The translations under genes were made by a program, and so were the position numbers. From Fulvivirga ulvae (GTDB taxonomy: Bacteria; Bacteroidota; Bacteroidia; Cytophagales; Cyclobacteriaceae), in contig NZ_CP089981.1 in the NCBI RefSeq assembly GCF_021389975.1, forward strand, positions 383,501 to 447,500: a stretch of 64,000 bases of DNA, given 5' to 3'. Each line of letters begins with the position of its first letter. Position 1 is the first letter of the stretch. The notes below the pieces were generated by a model. It saw only the letters and a program-made list of their open reading frames with translations, was not told the DNA's origin and made no database searches. Below are positions 8,032 through 17,043 of the stretch, in pieces.

Positions 8032-9020
8032 ACAGCAAACGCTACGGCAGCTTCTTTGTTATACCTGTTTCTATATTCAATAGGCGATAAACCGGTTATT
8101 CTTTTAAAGACTGTTCTAAAAGCTTTTGTATCAGAGTACCCTACATCAAACATCACCTCATTGATGTTTTTTCTGCTGGTTTCAAAGCTCTTCTTGGCAG
8201 CCTCCACCTTTACCCTTTGAATATATTCCGTAATGGTATTGCAGGTAGCCTTTTTAAACCTTCTTTCAAAACTCCTCCTGCTTAAAGCAAACATCCCTGA
8301 CAACTGATCTACAGTAATTTTATCCTGAAAATTATCTTCGATATATTCCTGGGCCATTTTGACAGTTTCATCCTCATGGGTTTTCTGTCCCTGAAAAATA
8401 ATGAATGGCGACTGGCTGGTTTTATTGATATCAATCATAAATGCCTTTGATGTCAATACCGCCATCTCACGGCCTGCATACTTTTCGATCAGGTGCAACA
8501 GCAGATTGAGGTAAGAGTAAGCACCTCCGCTGGTGTAGATCCCGTCACTTTCCGTCATGATTTTATCGTCTACCAGCTCCACCTCGGGAAACATCCTTCT
8601 GAAATTTTCGGCATGTTGCCAGTGTGTAGCACACTGCTTACCGTCAACCAGGCCGGTAGCTGCAAGAAAATATGCACCTATGCAAAGGCTGGCAATTTCC
8701 GCCCCGTGTTTATATTGCTGTATGACCCACGGAATAAACTCCTCATTGTCAAGAAGCACTTTTTGCTGATCTCCATGAATTGCAGGGATCACAATGAGAT
8801 CCGTCTTTTTTACATCTTTAAGCAACGTATCGGGGTTGATGGTAAATAATCCACTCGCCTGCCTGGTTTCCCTGGCAAGACCTACCAGGTGCACATTGAA
8901 TAACGGCGGCCTGCCCATTTCGTGCAAAAAGTGATTGACCATTGAAAATATCTGATGGGTACCTTCAATATTCACAAGGCTTGTTTGCCCTTTGAGAATG
9001 AGAATGGAAATATGCTTCAT
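8028..9020 (-). CDS. GlxA-family transcriptional regulator (DJ-1/PfpI + AraC)
   Basis: Residues 1-190 form a DJ-1/PfpI-like class I glutamine amidotransferase domain with the nucleophile-elbow phrase ASLCIGAYFLAATG (Cys113). Residues about 222-320 form an AraC-type double helix-turn-helix, including FALSRRSFERRFKK and DVGYSDTKAFRTVFKRITGL. This two-domain layout defines GlxA/FtrA-type activators, where the first domain senses a small molecule rather than acting as an enzyme. The gene faces the VOC and 90-residue genes tail to tail. The 16-base motif upstream of both transcription units makes those genes plausible targets. Confidence 0.92.
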   Translation of the reverse strand: MKHISILILKGQTSLVNIEGTHQIFSMVNHFLHEMGRPPLFNVHLVGLARETRQASGLFTINPDTLLKDVKKTDLIVIPAIHGDQQKVLLDNEEFIPWVIQQYKHGAEIASLCIGAYFLAATGLVDGKQCATHWQHAENFRRMFPEVELVDDKIMTESDGIYTSGGAYSYLNLLLHLIEKYAGREMAVLTSKAFMIDINKTSQSPFIIFQGQKTHEDETVKMAQEYIEDNFQDKITVDQLSGMFALSRRSFERRFKKATCNTITEYIQRVKVEAAKKSFETSRKNINEVMFDVGYSDTKAFRTVFKRITGLSPIEYRNRYNKEAAVAFAV

Positions 9021-9352
9021 AGGAGTATGGTTTAAGTATGATTCACATGATTTTCATAAAGGTAAAGCTACAAAACACCTGTGTCGCAATCAACCCGTCG
9101 ATTTGCCGTATTTACACCTGAAAGCGGGGTGAATCCCATTTAGTTTATAACCAAGCCGCGGTACCGGGCATATCCACTTTGAATATACCCCGCAGGCCAC
9201 CCTTGATAACAGGAAGTACTTAGCTAAGCAGGTTACTGCTTACTATTCTGTTAAGGCAAGAAACTGAGTTAGATACTTGGCAGGCTTAATATAACTAAGG
9301 GAAAGAAGTAAGTATTGGTTGCATTTTCATACCGGTCATCACTGGTAACGCA
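9021..9352. other. 332-base gene-free stretch upstream of glxA-type gene
   Basis: No coding frame is supported here. The stretch contains the 16-base motif at 9103-9118 and presumably the promoter of the GlxA-type regulator. The remainder up to the SDR gene shows no clear structure. Confidence 0.5.
9103..9118 (+). promoter_or_regulatory. second copy of 16-nt motif
   Basis: TTGCCGTATTTACACC, identical to 7211-7226, lies upstream of the leftward GlxA-type regulator gene. Possible autoregulatory operator. Confidence 0.3.
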
Positions 9353-10045
9353 TCATTTCTTTGGCTTAAGCGGTCTCACTTCAATATCCACGTGGTGATA
9401 GTTGGCCTGTGTTTCCAGGCAGTGAATGATGGTACTAGCAATATCCTCGGGCATCATCATACCGTCATTAACTTGCACTGAGTCTATTTTGTCGAAGAAA
9501 TTGGTCTTTACGGAGCCGGGATAAATGCAGGTGACTTTTACTCCAAAGTTTCTTAACTCCTTGTACATGGAGTGCGACAACCCTGTTACAGCATGTTTGG
9601 TAGCACAGTAGGCCGACATATGCGGTATCCCGGTATTCCCGGCTATAGATGAAATATTGATAATATGTCCTTCATCATTGCTTTTCATTTTAGGGATCAC
9701 CAACCGGCTACAATAAAATATACCATCAACATTGGTTTCAAACATCTGCCGCCAAAGTGCCGGATCAAGGTTTTCTACTCCTCCTTCATAACCCAGGCCT
9801 GCATTGTTGATCAGTATTGCAATGTCATCGCCCAGATCTTTCACTGTAGCTTCGTAGGCATCATTTACCTCCTTGATATTCCTGACATCAGTTTTATAAA
9901 AATGAAAGTTATCATCAGACAGATCAGGTGCCGTTCTTCCCCAGCCTGCTACCTTACAACCTCTTTCCAGCAGCATTTTTACTGTAGCCAGTCCTATTCC
10001 TTTACTTACACCGGTTACTATGGCTGTTTTATGCTCTAACTTCAT
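9353..10045 (-). CDS. short-chain dehydrogenase/reductase
   Basis: A classical SDR of 230 residues: NAD(P) motif TGVSKGIGLA at the N-terminus, structural motif INNAG near residue 83, catalytic Ser in NISSIAG and the Tyr-x3-Lys motif in YCATKHAVTG near residue 146. Oxidation or reduction of a carbonyl is expected; the substrate is not readable. Its ATG overlaps the stop of the polyprenyl synthase gene by 4 bases, so translational coupling is likely. The partner gene suggests, but does not prove, a role in isoprenoid or quinone metabolism. Confidence 0.9.
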   Translation of the reverse strand: MKLEHKTAIVTGVSKGIGLATVKMLLERGCKVAGWGRTAPDLSDDNFHFYKTDVRNIKEVNDAYEATVKDLGDDIAILINNAGLGYEGGVENLDPALWRQMFETNVDGIFYCSRLVIPKMKSNDEGHIINISSIAGNTGIPHMSAYCATKHAVTGLSHSMYKELRNFGVKVTCIYPGSVKTNFFDKIDSVQVNDGMMMPEDIASTIIHCLETQANYHHVDIEVRPLKPKK

Positions 10046-11016
10046 TTATTTCTTTCAATAGTAAACTGTACAAGCTGGCTCAATGAGGTCTTGTATTGGG
10101 AGTCTTCAAAATCATTCAATATTTCCATAGCTTCATGATAGTACTGCTGCATCACTTCCTGAGCGTACTCAAGCCCTCCTGAGGCTTTTACAAAATCTAT
10201 GATCTCGTTGATCTTCCGGGTATTGTCGTTGTGGTTTTTAACCAGGTTTAATATCCTTCTTTTCTCCATCCATGATGCCCGCTCCAACGCTTTAATTAAA
10301 GGTAAGGTCATTTTCTTTTCTCTTATATCAATCCCCAGTGGCTTGCCCACTTCTGTTTCTCCATAGTCAAAAAGATCATCCTTAATCTGGAAGGCCATGC
10401 CAACCTTTTCCCCAAAGAGCTGCATCTTCTGCACGGCACCGTTTTGATTTCCAGCCGAAGCCGCACCTACGCCACAGCATGATGCAATTAAAGAAGCCGT
10501 CTTCTGCCTGATGATCTCATAGTATACTTCTTCAGTAATGTCCAGACGACGAGCCTTCTCCATTTGCAACAGCTCACCTTCGCTCATCAACTTTACTGCA
10601 TCCGATACTATTTTCAGCAGATCATAATCACCATTATCTACGGAAAGGAGTAAACCTCTGCTTAACAGGTAATCACCAACAAGTACCGCTATCTTATTTT
10701 TCCATAAGGCATTTACTGAAAAAAAGCCCCTGCGATAATTGGCATCATCTACCACATCATCGTGTACAAGTGTTGCGGTATGCAGGAGTTCTATCAATGA
10801 TGCACCCCGGTAAGTCGATTCGGAAATGCTGCCACACGTGCCGGCACTGAGAAAAACAAACATAGGTCGCATTTGCTTTCCTTTGCGCTTTACGATATAA
10901 CTCATTATTTTGTCAAGCAACAATACTTTAGTCTTCATAGAGGCACGGAATTTCTTTTCGAACTCCTCCATCTCTGAAGCTATTGGGGCCTTGATATCTC
11001 GTAGTTTTAAAGCCAT
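10042..11016 (-). CDS. polyprenyl (trans-isoprenyl) diphosphate synthase
   Basis: The protein has both aspartate-rich motifs of the family: DDVVD in LVHDDVVDDANYRRG (about residues 84-90) and DDLFD in IKDDLFDYG (about residues 212-218), with GDYLLSRGL and the QMEKARRLDIT region between. Length, 324 residues, is normal. These enzymes condense isopentenyl diphosphate units into long-chain prenyl diphosphates, probably the menaquinone side chain here. The gene is read leftward from a 55-base divergent gap shared with an alpha/beta hydrolase gene, and is followed by a coupled SDR. Confidence 0.95.
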   Translation of the reverse strand: MALKLRDIKAPIASEMEEFEKKFRASMKTKVLLLDKIMSYIVKRKGKQMRPMFVFLSAGTCGSISESTYRGASLIELLHTATLVHDDVVDDANYRRGFFSVNALWKNKIAVLVGDYLLSRGLLLSVDNGDYDLLKIVSDAVKLMSEGELLQMEKARRLDITEEVYYEIIRQKTASLIASCCGVGAASAGNQNGAVQKMQLFGEKVGMAFQIKDDLFDYGETEVGKPLGIDIREKKMTLPLIKALERASWMEKRRILNLVKNHNDNTRKINEIIDFVKASGGLEYAQEVMQQYYHEAMEILNDFEDSQYKTSLSQLVQFTIERNK

Positions 11017-11071
11017 ATGGACGAATGAGGTACAATAATACTGACGAAATAACCCTAATCAAAATATTAAA

Positions 11072-11941
11072 ATGACTAACTCTCTGAAAATCCATGGTGA
11101 TATTGTTTTAGACAGCCGGCATCATAAAAAAAAGATATTGGTCGATGTGCGGTACACGGATGATCACCACAAAAAACCGGTAGTACTTTTCATACATGGT
11201 TTCAAGGGTTTTAAAGACTGGGGCCATTTCAATGTATTGGCAGATGAAATGGCAAGAGCTGGCTATGTGTTTGTGAAGTTCAATCTTTCCCATAATGGAA
11301 CCACCCCCGAACATCCGTCAGATTTTGTTGATCTTGATGCTTTTAGTGAAAATAACTTCAGTATTGAGCTGGATGATGCCGGCACGGTCATAGATTATTT
11401 ATTTTCAGCAGATTGTACCATATCCTCTTCTGAAATGGATACCAATAAACTATTTTTGATGGGTCATAGCCGGGGTGGAGGTTTGGCTTTGTTGAAAACC
11501 GCCGAAGACGACAGGGTAATGGCGGTGGTCACCTGGGCAGCAGTTGCTGATTTTAACAGATGGACAAAAGAGGTGTTAAAGGATTGGCAGCAAGAAGAAG
11601 TTAAATATATTCTGAATGGCCGTACAGGACAGGAAATGCCCATGAAATACCAGATTGTAGAGGACCTTGAAAGAAACCATGACCGGTTAAGCATAAGCAA
11701 AGCCGTAAGTAACCTGAAAAAACCTGTACTCGTGGTACATGGCACCGATGATGAAACTGTAAACGCTAATGATGCAGAAAAAATACATGAGCTGGCTAAA
11801 GAATCGGCACTGCTTTTAATTGACAAGGCAAACCATGTATTTGGGGCAAGTCATCCTTTTAATGAAGATAAACTACCTTATCATGCTCAACTGGCGTTTG
11901 ATCGCACGCTTGATTTTTTTGAATCCTTAAGAAATATATGA
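11072..11941 (+). CDS. alpha/beta hydrolase
   Basis: The fold is clear: oxyanion-hole phrase FIHGFKGFKDW (residues 40-50), nucleophile elbow GHSRGGG with Ser133, a later acid in HGTDDETV (about residue 225) and a His in KANHVFGAS. At 289 residues it resembles the dienelactone hydrolase/prolyl-oligopeptidase-like hydrolases of Bacteroidota. There is no signal peptide, so it acts in the cytoplasm. Its stop overlaps the start of the MscS gene by 4 bases (ATGA). Substrate unknown. Confidence 0.9.
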   Translation: MTNSLKIHGDIVLDSRHHKKKILVDVRYTDDHHKKPVVLFIHGFKGFKDWGHFNVLADEMARAGYVFVKFNLSHNGTTPEHPSDFVDLDAFSENNFSIELDDAGTVIDYLFSADCTISSSEMDTNKLFLMGHSRGGGLALLKTAEDDRVMAVVTWAAVADFNRWTKEVLKDWQQEEVKYILNGRTGQEMPMKYQIVEDLERNHDRLSISKAVSNLKKPVLVVHGTDDETVNANDAEKIHELAKESALLLIDKANHVFGASHPFNEDKLPYHAQLAFDRTLDFFESLRNI

Positions 11942-12810
11942 ACATAAAAACTCTACTACTGGACAGCGATTCTAAATTAATAGAATATGTTGTCATTCCT
12001 TTTTTAATACTTGTGATCGCTTTCATCTTATCAAAGATATTGAGAGCGTTATTAAACAGATTCGTTACAGGAGCTTCATCTAAGCTCAATGTAGACCCTA
12101 CAAAATACAATTTCCTTAAAAACGCCGTCAGTTTTGTAATCTTTACGCTCGCGGTGGTGGTAATATTCCAAACCATCCCTGCCCTGCGTGCCTACGGAGT
12201 TACGCTCTTTGCCAGTGCCGGTATATTGGCTGCCATTGTAGGTTTTGCCTCACAATCAGCCTTTTCTAATATTATCAGTGGTATATTCATTGTCATTTTC
12301 AAACCTTTTCGTGTTGGCGATCTCATCAACATCGGGGAGACACATGCCGGCACTGTAGAGGACATCACGTTGAGGCATACCATAATCAGAAATTTTGAAA
12401 ATCGCCGGATAGTGATCCCCAACTCCATTATCAGTGAGCAGACCATTACCAATTCAACACTTACAGATGACAAGACCTGCATGTTTATTTTAATGAGCAT
12501 CAGCTATGATTCTGACATTGACCTGGCTATAAAAATAATGCAGGAGGAAGCCATGGCACACCCCTTACATATTGATAACCGAACGCAGGAGGAGATTGAC
12601 AACAACAATCCCGATGTGGTGGTCAGGTTACTAAGCTTCGGAGACAGTTCCGTTAATCTTCGGGCTTCTGTATGGGCAAACCACCCTTCCGATGGTTTTG
12701 CTATGAAGTGTGACCTGCACAAATCCATTAAAGAGCGGTTCGACAGAGAAGGGATAGAAATACCCTTTCCGCATCGTACTATTGTTTACAAAGAGAAAAA
12801 AGAAAGCTGA
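11938..12810 (+). CDS. small mechanosensitive channel, MscS family
   Basis: Three hydrophobic segments precede the pore-lining helix, seen as FASAGILAAIVGFASQSAFS, then the beta domain FKPFRVGDLINIGETHAGTV and a C-terminal alpha/beta cage. Size (290 residues) is that of E. coli MscS. The channel opens on membrane tension and releases solutes during osmotic downshock. The gene is translationally coupled at both ends: 4-base overlap with the hydrolase gene and a one-base overlap (TGATG) with corA, so tension relief and Mg2+ uptake may be made together. Confidence 0.93.
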   Translation: MNIKTLLLDSDSKLIEYVVIPFLILVIAFILSKILRALLNRFVTGASSKLNVDPTKYNFLKNAVSFVIFTLAVVVIFQTIPALRAYGVTLFASAGILAAIVGFASQSAFSNIISGIFIVIFKPFRVGDLINIGETHAGTVEDITLRHTIIRNFENRRIVIPNSIISEQTITNSTLTDDKTCMFILMSISYDSDIDLAIKIMQEEAMAHPLHIDNRTQEEIDNNNPDVVVRLLSFGDSSVNLRASVWANHPSDGFAMKCDLHKSIKERFDREGIEIPFPHRTIVYKEKKES

Positions 12811-13910
12811 TGCAACTTCCACGAATAAACAAGCTTACCAAACTCATAGGTATTAAAAACCCTAAGGCAAAAGCAGGAATGCCTCCGGGCACTCTCATTT
12901 TCATGGGCGATAAGCTCACTGAAAAATCGCAGGTAGACCTGATATCCTACGATAGCCAGGACATTATAGAGTTCTGCAGTAAAAGCTCGGAAGATGTACT
13001 GGAACAGCTTAACTCCGGCAAGGTAAACTGGGTAAACATTGACGGCCTTCACAATGTGAAATTAATAGAGGAGATTGGTGAACATTTTAAACTCCACCCT
13101 CTCTTGATGGAAGATGTACTTAATACGGAACACCGCCCTAAAGCTGAAGAATATCAGGAACAGATATTTTTTACACTAAAAACCCTTTATAATTTAACTG
13201 ACGAGAATATTACATACGAGCAGATCAGCTTTGTATTGGGCAAAGATTACCTCTTATCCTTTCAGGAAAAGGAAGGTGACCTTTTCGAAGGTTTCCGGGA
13301 CCGCTTGAGACAAACGGGCACAGGCAAAAACAGGGCCCGCAGCAGAGGCGCCGATTATTTATTTTACAGGCTCATAGATACGATTGTAGACAGCTACTAT
13401 ATCATACTGGAGAAGGTTGGAGAGCGTATAGACATCCTGGAGGATGAGGTGTATGATGAGCCTACCAAAAAGACTCTCCACGATATCCAGCAATTGAAAA
13501 GAGAGCTGATCTTTTTGAGAAAAAGCGTATACCCATTGAGGGAAGCATTGAGCAAGATCACAAAGGGAGAATACCACCTCATCAAAAAAGACACCTTGCC
13601 TTTCTTCTCCGATGTTTATGATCACACGATACATGTTATCGAAACCCTTGAAACTTATCGAGACCTGGTCACCAACCTTACAGATATGTACATGACCAGC
13701 ATAAGCAATAAAATGAATGAAGTTATGAAGGTTTTGACCATCATGGCTACAATCTTCATTCCGCTCACTTTTATAGCCGGTGTTTATGGCATGAACTTCC
13801 AGCATATGCCTGAGCTAAACTGGAAATACGGCTACCCGGCAGTCTGGGGCATTATGATTGCCACAAGCATCGCCATGATCATTTATTTTAAACGTAAAAA
13901 ATGGCTTTAG
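12810..13910 (+). CDS. corA: magnesium/cobalt transporter CorA
   Basis: A 366-residue CorA: large cytoplasmic N-terminal domain with long alpha helices (for example ILEKVGERIDILEDEVY), then two transmembrane helices at the C-terminus separated by the selectivity loop YGMNFQHMPE, with the invariant GMN at 327-329, and a basic tail KRKKWL. CorA forms a pentameric Mg2+ channel of the inner membrane. It starts on the TGATG stop of the MscS gene. An NTF2-like gene follows 13 bases later and may be part of the same transcript. Confidence 0.96.
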   Translation: MQLPRINKLTKLIGIKNPKAKAGMPPGTLIFMGDKLTEKSQVDLISYDSQDIIEFCSKSSEDVLEQLNSGKVNWVNIDGLHNVKLIEEIGEHFKLHPLLMEDVLNTEHRPKAEEYQEQIFFTLKTLYNLTDENITYEQISFVLGKDYLLSFQEKEGDLFEGFRDRLRQTGTGKNRARSRGADYLFYRLIDTIVDSYYIILEKVGERIDILEDEVYDEPTKKTLHDIQQLKRELIFLRKSVYPLREALSKITKGEYHLIKKDTLPFFSDVYDHTIHVIETLETYRDLVTNLTDMYMTSISNKMNEVMKVLTIMATIFIPLTFIAGVYGMNFQHMPELNWKYGYPAVWGIMIATSIAMIIYFKRKKWL

Positions 13911-13923
13911 CCGTAAAGATTAG

Positions 13924-14325
13924 ATGAAATCAATCCTTATCCTTATCGTTGTCCTCACGGCCGCTACCTTAACCTACGGACAGACTCCTGAAGAACTTGC
14001 AGACCTCCAACTGGATGGATATAACAACCGTGATATTGAGACCTTTCTTTCTGCTTACAGCGACTCTGTAAAAGTCTACAACTTCCCGGCTACACTACTT
14101 TATACAGGGAAGGAAAATATGCAAAAAAGATACAGTGATATGTTTGACAAGATGCCAGACCTACACTGTGAGCTGGTCAACCGGATAGTGGAAGGCCATA
14201 CGGTAATAGACCACGAAAATGTGATTTTCGATAAGTCTAAACCGGCCATGAGAGCTATTGCTATATATAAGGTAAGTGAAGGAAAGATTCAGGAGGTTTA
14301 TTTTATAGTAGATCAATCCAAATAG
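13924..14325 (+). CDS. exported SnoaL/NTF2-like protein
   Basis: A signal peptide (ILIVVLTAATLTYGQ) precedes a compact alpha+beta cone: PEELADLQLDGYNNRDIETF, then YSDSVKVYNFP and a final pair of strands AIAIYKVSEGKIQEVYFI. This is the nuclear-transport-factor-2/SnoaL fold used by steroid-isomerase-like and polyketide-cyclase-like proteins. 133 residues is standard. The exported location is less usual for the fold. No catalytic Asp pair can be asserted. It follows corA closely. Confidence 0.85.
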   Translation: MKSILILIVVLTAATLTYGQTPEELADLQLDGYNNRDIETFLSAYSDSVKVYNFPATLLYTGKENMQKRYSDMFDKMPDLHCELVNRIVEGHTVIDHENVIFDKSKPAMRAIAIYKVSEGKIQEVYFIVDQSK

Positions 14326-14465
14326 ATTTTGGCTGTTACTCTCTCTTCCGTGTAATCAGCATTACCGAATAGCAAACCTTTGCCTATTAAACATTATTGT
14401 CAATATCCCTTTCACCGTAAACCTGTGATGATTAATTTCATAGGTGACGTTTATCAATAATAGAA

Positions 14466-16058
14466 ATGAAACAAACTGGTATTTACACCCTTTTATTTAT
14501 TGCCATTTATTTACTCTTGCCCTTTCATACTCAGGCCCAGCCAGACGAAGGCCTGCGTAAAATCATCGAGAACAAAGAATACAACATCGATGGACAGCCA
14601 TTGTTTTGCAAAAAGACCCTGCCTGAATTTTACTATAGCCGAGGCTTTGAGCGTGCATGGACACATGAAGATAACATTAATGAGCTAATAGAACAGATCA
14701 AGCTGGCTTCGGAGGAGGGGTTACAAACCGAGGATTATCATTACGAGTATCTTAAGGAGAACTTCAAAGGCCTGAAAAGCATGACCCCGGCTCTGGATGT
14801 GTTGCTTACTGATGCTTATCTGCTGTATGCCTCTCACCTGCTTTCCGGTAAGGTTAATCCCGAAAAAATCGTTGCGGAATGGCAGGTAAACAGGAAAGAG
14901 ACAGACCTCAAGATTCTCTTAAGCGGGTCTCTTGAAAATATTGAAATTGCCAGAAGCCTGAACGGTTTAAAACCTAAGTACAAAACATACGTCAGGTTAA
15001 AAAGAGCCCTCAGGCTGTATCGGGAAATTGAGACAAAAGGCGGATGGCCCGTAATAGAGGGAGGAGAAACATTGCGGACAGGTATGACAGACCCCAGAGT
15101 TGAGCAAATAAGGAATCGCCTTTTTGTCACCGGCGATATCAGCACTACCCATACCGATAGCGTTAATTTGTTTGACAGCACTATTGAGGAAGCCATTAAA
15201 ACATTTCAGAGAAGGCACGGCCTGGAGCCTGATGGAGCTGTTGGCAAAAGTTCTCTGGCCATACTCAATGAGCCTGTAGAAAAAAGAATAGAGCAGATTA
15301 TTTTAAATATGGAGCGCTGCCGCTGGTTACCCCTTGACCTTGGTGAACATTATATTTTGGTAAATATTGCCAACTATGAGCTGGAAGTAATTAAAAATGG
15401 CAAACTGGAAATGGAAATGTCGGTGGTAGTTGGTAAACCCTATCGCAAAACACCTGTTTTTAGCAATAAAATGATGTACCTCGTATTTAATCCTTACTGG
15501 ACGGTACCACCCACCATTTTTGCCAACGATGTGCTGCCGGCTATCAGGAAAAATGTAGGCTATCTCAGAACACAGAATATGAAAGTTATTAGCGGAGACA
15601 CTGAAATTGACCCTTCTTCGATTGCCTGGGCAGAGGTAACCCCCAAAAATTTTCCTTACCAGATCAGGCAGGACCCCGGGCCTAACAATGCCCTGGGACA
15701 GGTAAAGTTTATATTCCCTAATGCTTACAACGTTTACATGCATGACACCAATCACCGCGAATTATTCAGCAAAACAGACAGGGCCCTGAGCTCCGGTTGT
15801 ATAAGGTTATCAAAACCTATCGATATGGCAGAGTATGTGCTGAAACACCATCCTGCGGGATGGACGAGGGAAAAAATCGACAAAACAGTCGGCAAAGAGA
15901 AAAACCTTACCGTTATGCTCTCCGAGGAGATCTATGTCCATCTGCTTTACTGGACATCATTTGTAGACGAACATGACCGGATAAATTTCAGGAAAGATAT
16001 TTATGAACGAGATGGTGTATTGTGGAAGGCCATGCAGCAAGGCCCGCCTTCCATTTAA
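14466..16058 (+). CDS. L,D-transpeptidase, YcbB-like
   Basis: Signal peptide, then a helical scaffold domain, a peptidoglycan-binding domain (about residues 220-270, with AIKTFQRRHGLEPDGAVG) and a YkuD catalytic domain. The catalytic motif is HDTNHRELF (His near 424) followed by SSGCIRLSKP with the nucleophilic Cys445. This order and 530-residue length match YcbB (LdtD), which makes 3-3 cross-links in peptidoglycan and attaches proteins to it. The gene is convergent with, and 2 bases from, a second and shorter L,D-transpeptidase gene. Confidence 0.94.
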   Translation: MKQTGIYTLLFIAIYLLLPFHTQAQPDEGLRKIIENKEYNIDGQPLFCKKTLPEFYYSRGFERAWTHEDNINELIEQIKLASEEGLQTEDYHYEYLKENFKGLKSMTPALDVLLTDAYLLYASHLLSGKVNPEKIVAEWQVNRKETDLKILLSGSLENIEIARSLNGLKPKYKTYVRLKRALRLYREIETKGGWPVIEGGETLRTGMTDPRVEQIRNRLFVTGDISTTHTDSVNLFDSTIEEAIKTFQRRHGLEPDGAVGKSSLAILNEPVEKRIEQIILNMERCRWLPLDLGEHYILVNIANYELEVIKNGKLEMEMSVVVGKPYRKTPVFSNKMMYLVFNPYWTVPPTIFANDVLPAIRKNVGYLRTQNMKVISGDTEIDPSSIAWAEVTPKNFPYQIRQDPGPNNALGQVKFIFPNAYNVYMHDTNHRELFSKTDRALSSGCIRLSKPIDMAEYVLKHHPAGWTREKIDKTVGKEKNLTVMLSEEIYVHLLYWTSFVDEHDRINFRKDIYERDGVLWKAMQQGPPSI

Positions 16059-16060
16059 TA

Positions 16061-16798
16061 TTATAGCGAAAAATCAGCCTGGCTTAGTACATCATAAGCA
16101 GAGGCCTCGTTGGCCAGCTTTGAATTTGCCAGGTAATTTTTGTCCGGATAATAAATGAACATGCAGCTTTTATTAGCCAGCTTTTTAATGATCTCCTTAT
16201 GCCCTTTCATAGGTATGGAAGGGCATCCGAAACTTCTCCCTATTCTTCCATAGCTCTTGGTATATGATGGGTCAACGTAGTCAGCACCGTGCATGACCAC
16301 CGCTCTCTCACGTGCATTATTATTGAAGCCCGGCTCAATACCGTCAAGCCTTAAAGAAAGACCATGCTTACCATAATAGGTCTCTCCTGTAATGTAAAAG
16401 CCGAGACTGGAACTGTTGGAATTAGGCACATTGGAAAACTTGGTTGCGAATTCATTTCCGGTATTTCGTCCGTGCGCTACCAGTGAATGATGGATCACTT
16501 TGCTTTGCTTCAGATCTATGATCCAAAGACGCTTTTTGTTGGAAGATAAGCGAAAATCAATAAGTGTAAGCAATCCCGAATTGGAAAGCCTGTTTTGCTT
16601 TTTCAGGTTCAGGTAACCTATAAGCCCTTTTTTGTAAATATCGAAGTCTGGTTTTTTACCTTCAAACTGAAGTTTGCTGTAGCTGTTTTGAATAAAACTG
16701 CTTAAAGAGGAGATGTTTTCATCAAGTTTGATACTGTTGGAAAAAGAATTGCCCGCTAGCAGGAGCACCAAGCCGGTGAGAACTAAAACTTTCTTCAT
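16061..16798 (-). CDS. secreted murein L,D-transpeptidase-like protein (YkuD_2 type)
   Basis: The start is placed at the second Met (MKKVLVLTGLVLLLAG), which gives a typical signal peptide; the longer version would start at 16810. The C-terminal half carries HSLVAHGRNTG and VMHGADYV, then SFGCPSIPM with the catalytic Cys. This is the DUF2778/YkuD_2 group of L,D-transpeptidase-related proteins widely found in Bacteroidota, acting on peptidoglycan in the periplasm. It has no peptidoglycan-binding domain. Convergent with the YcbB-like gene, so the locus encodes two different cell-wall enzymes tail to tail. Confidence 0.88.
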   Translation of the reverse strand: MKKVLVLTGLVLLLAGNSFSNSIKLDENISSLSSFIQNSYSKLQFEGKKPDFDIYKKGLIGYLNLKKQNRLSNSGLLTLIDFRLSSNKKRLWIIDLKQSKVIHHSLVAHGRNTGNEFATKFSNVPNSNSSSLGFYITGETYYGKHGLSLRLDGIEPGFNNNARERAVVMHGADYVDPSYTKSYGRIGRSFGCPSIPMKGHKEIIKKLANKSCMFIYYPDKNYLANSKLANEASAYDVLSQADFSL

Positions 16799-17043
16799 AG
16801 AGGAATACAACTTTAATAGTACTTAATTTGAAACGATCCGCCAACCTTGACTGCAACGACAGCAAAGGAAAAATAATTTCCATTTGCAAAAAATATTTCA
16901 AAAAACTCAAAAGATATGCTCATGAATACACTAGGGCCGGTATGTAGTAACATCCTGTAATAATATTTTTTGCGGGGAGCAAATGGAGGCCTGGCCACTG
17001 ATAATAGGTTGTGCTTCCGGAGGATAAAAACGTGTGACGACAC

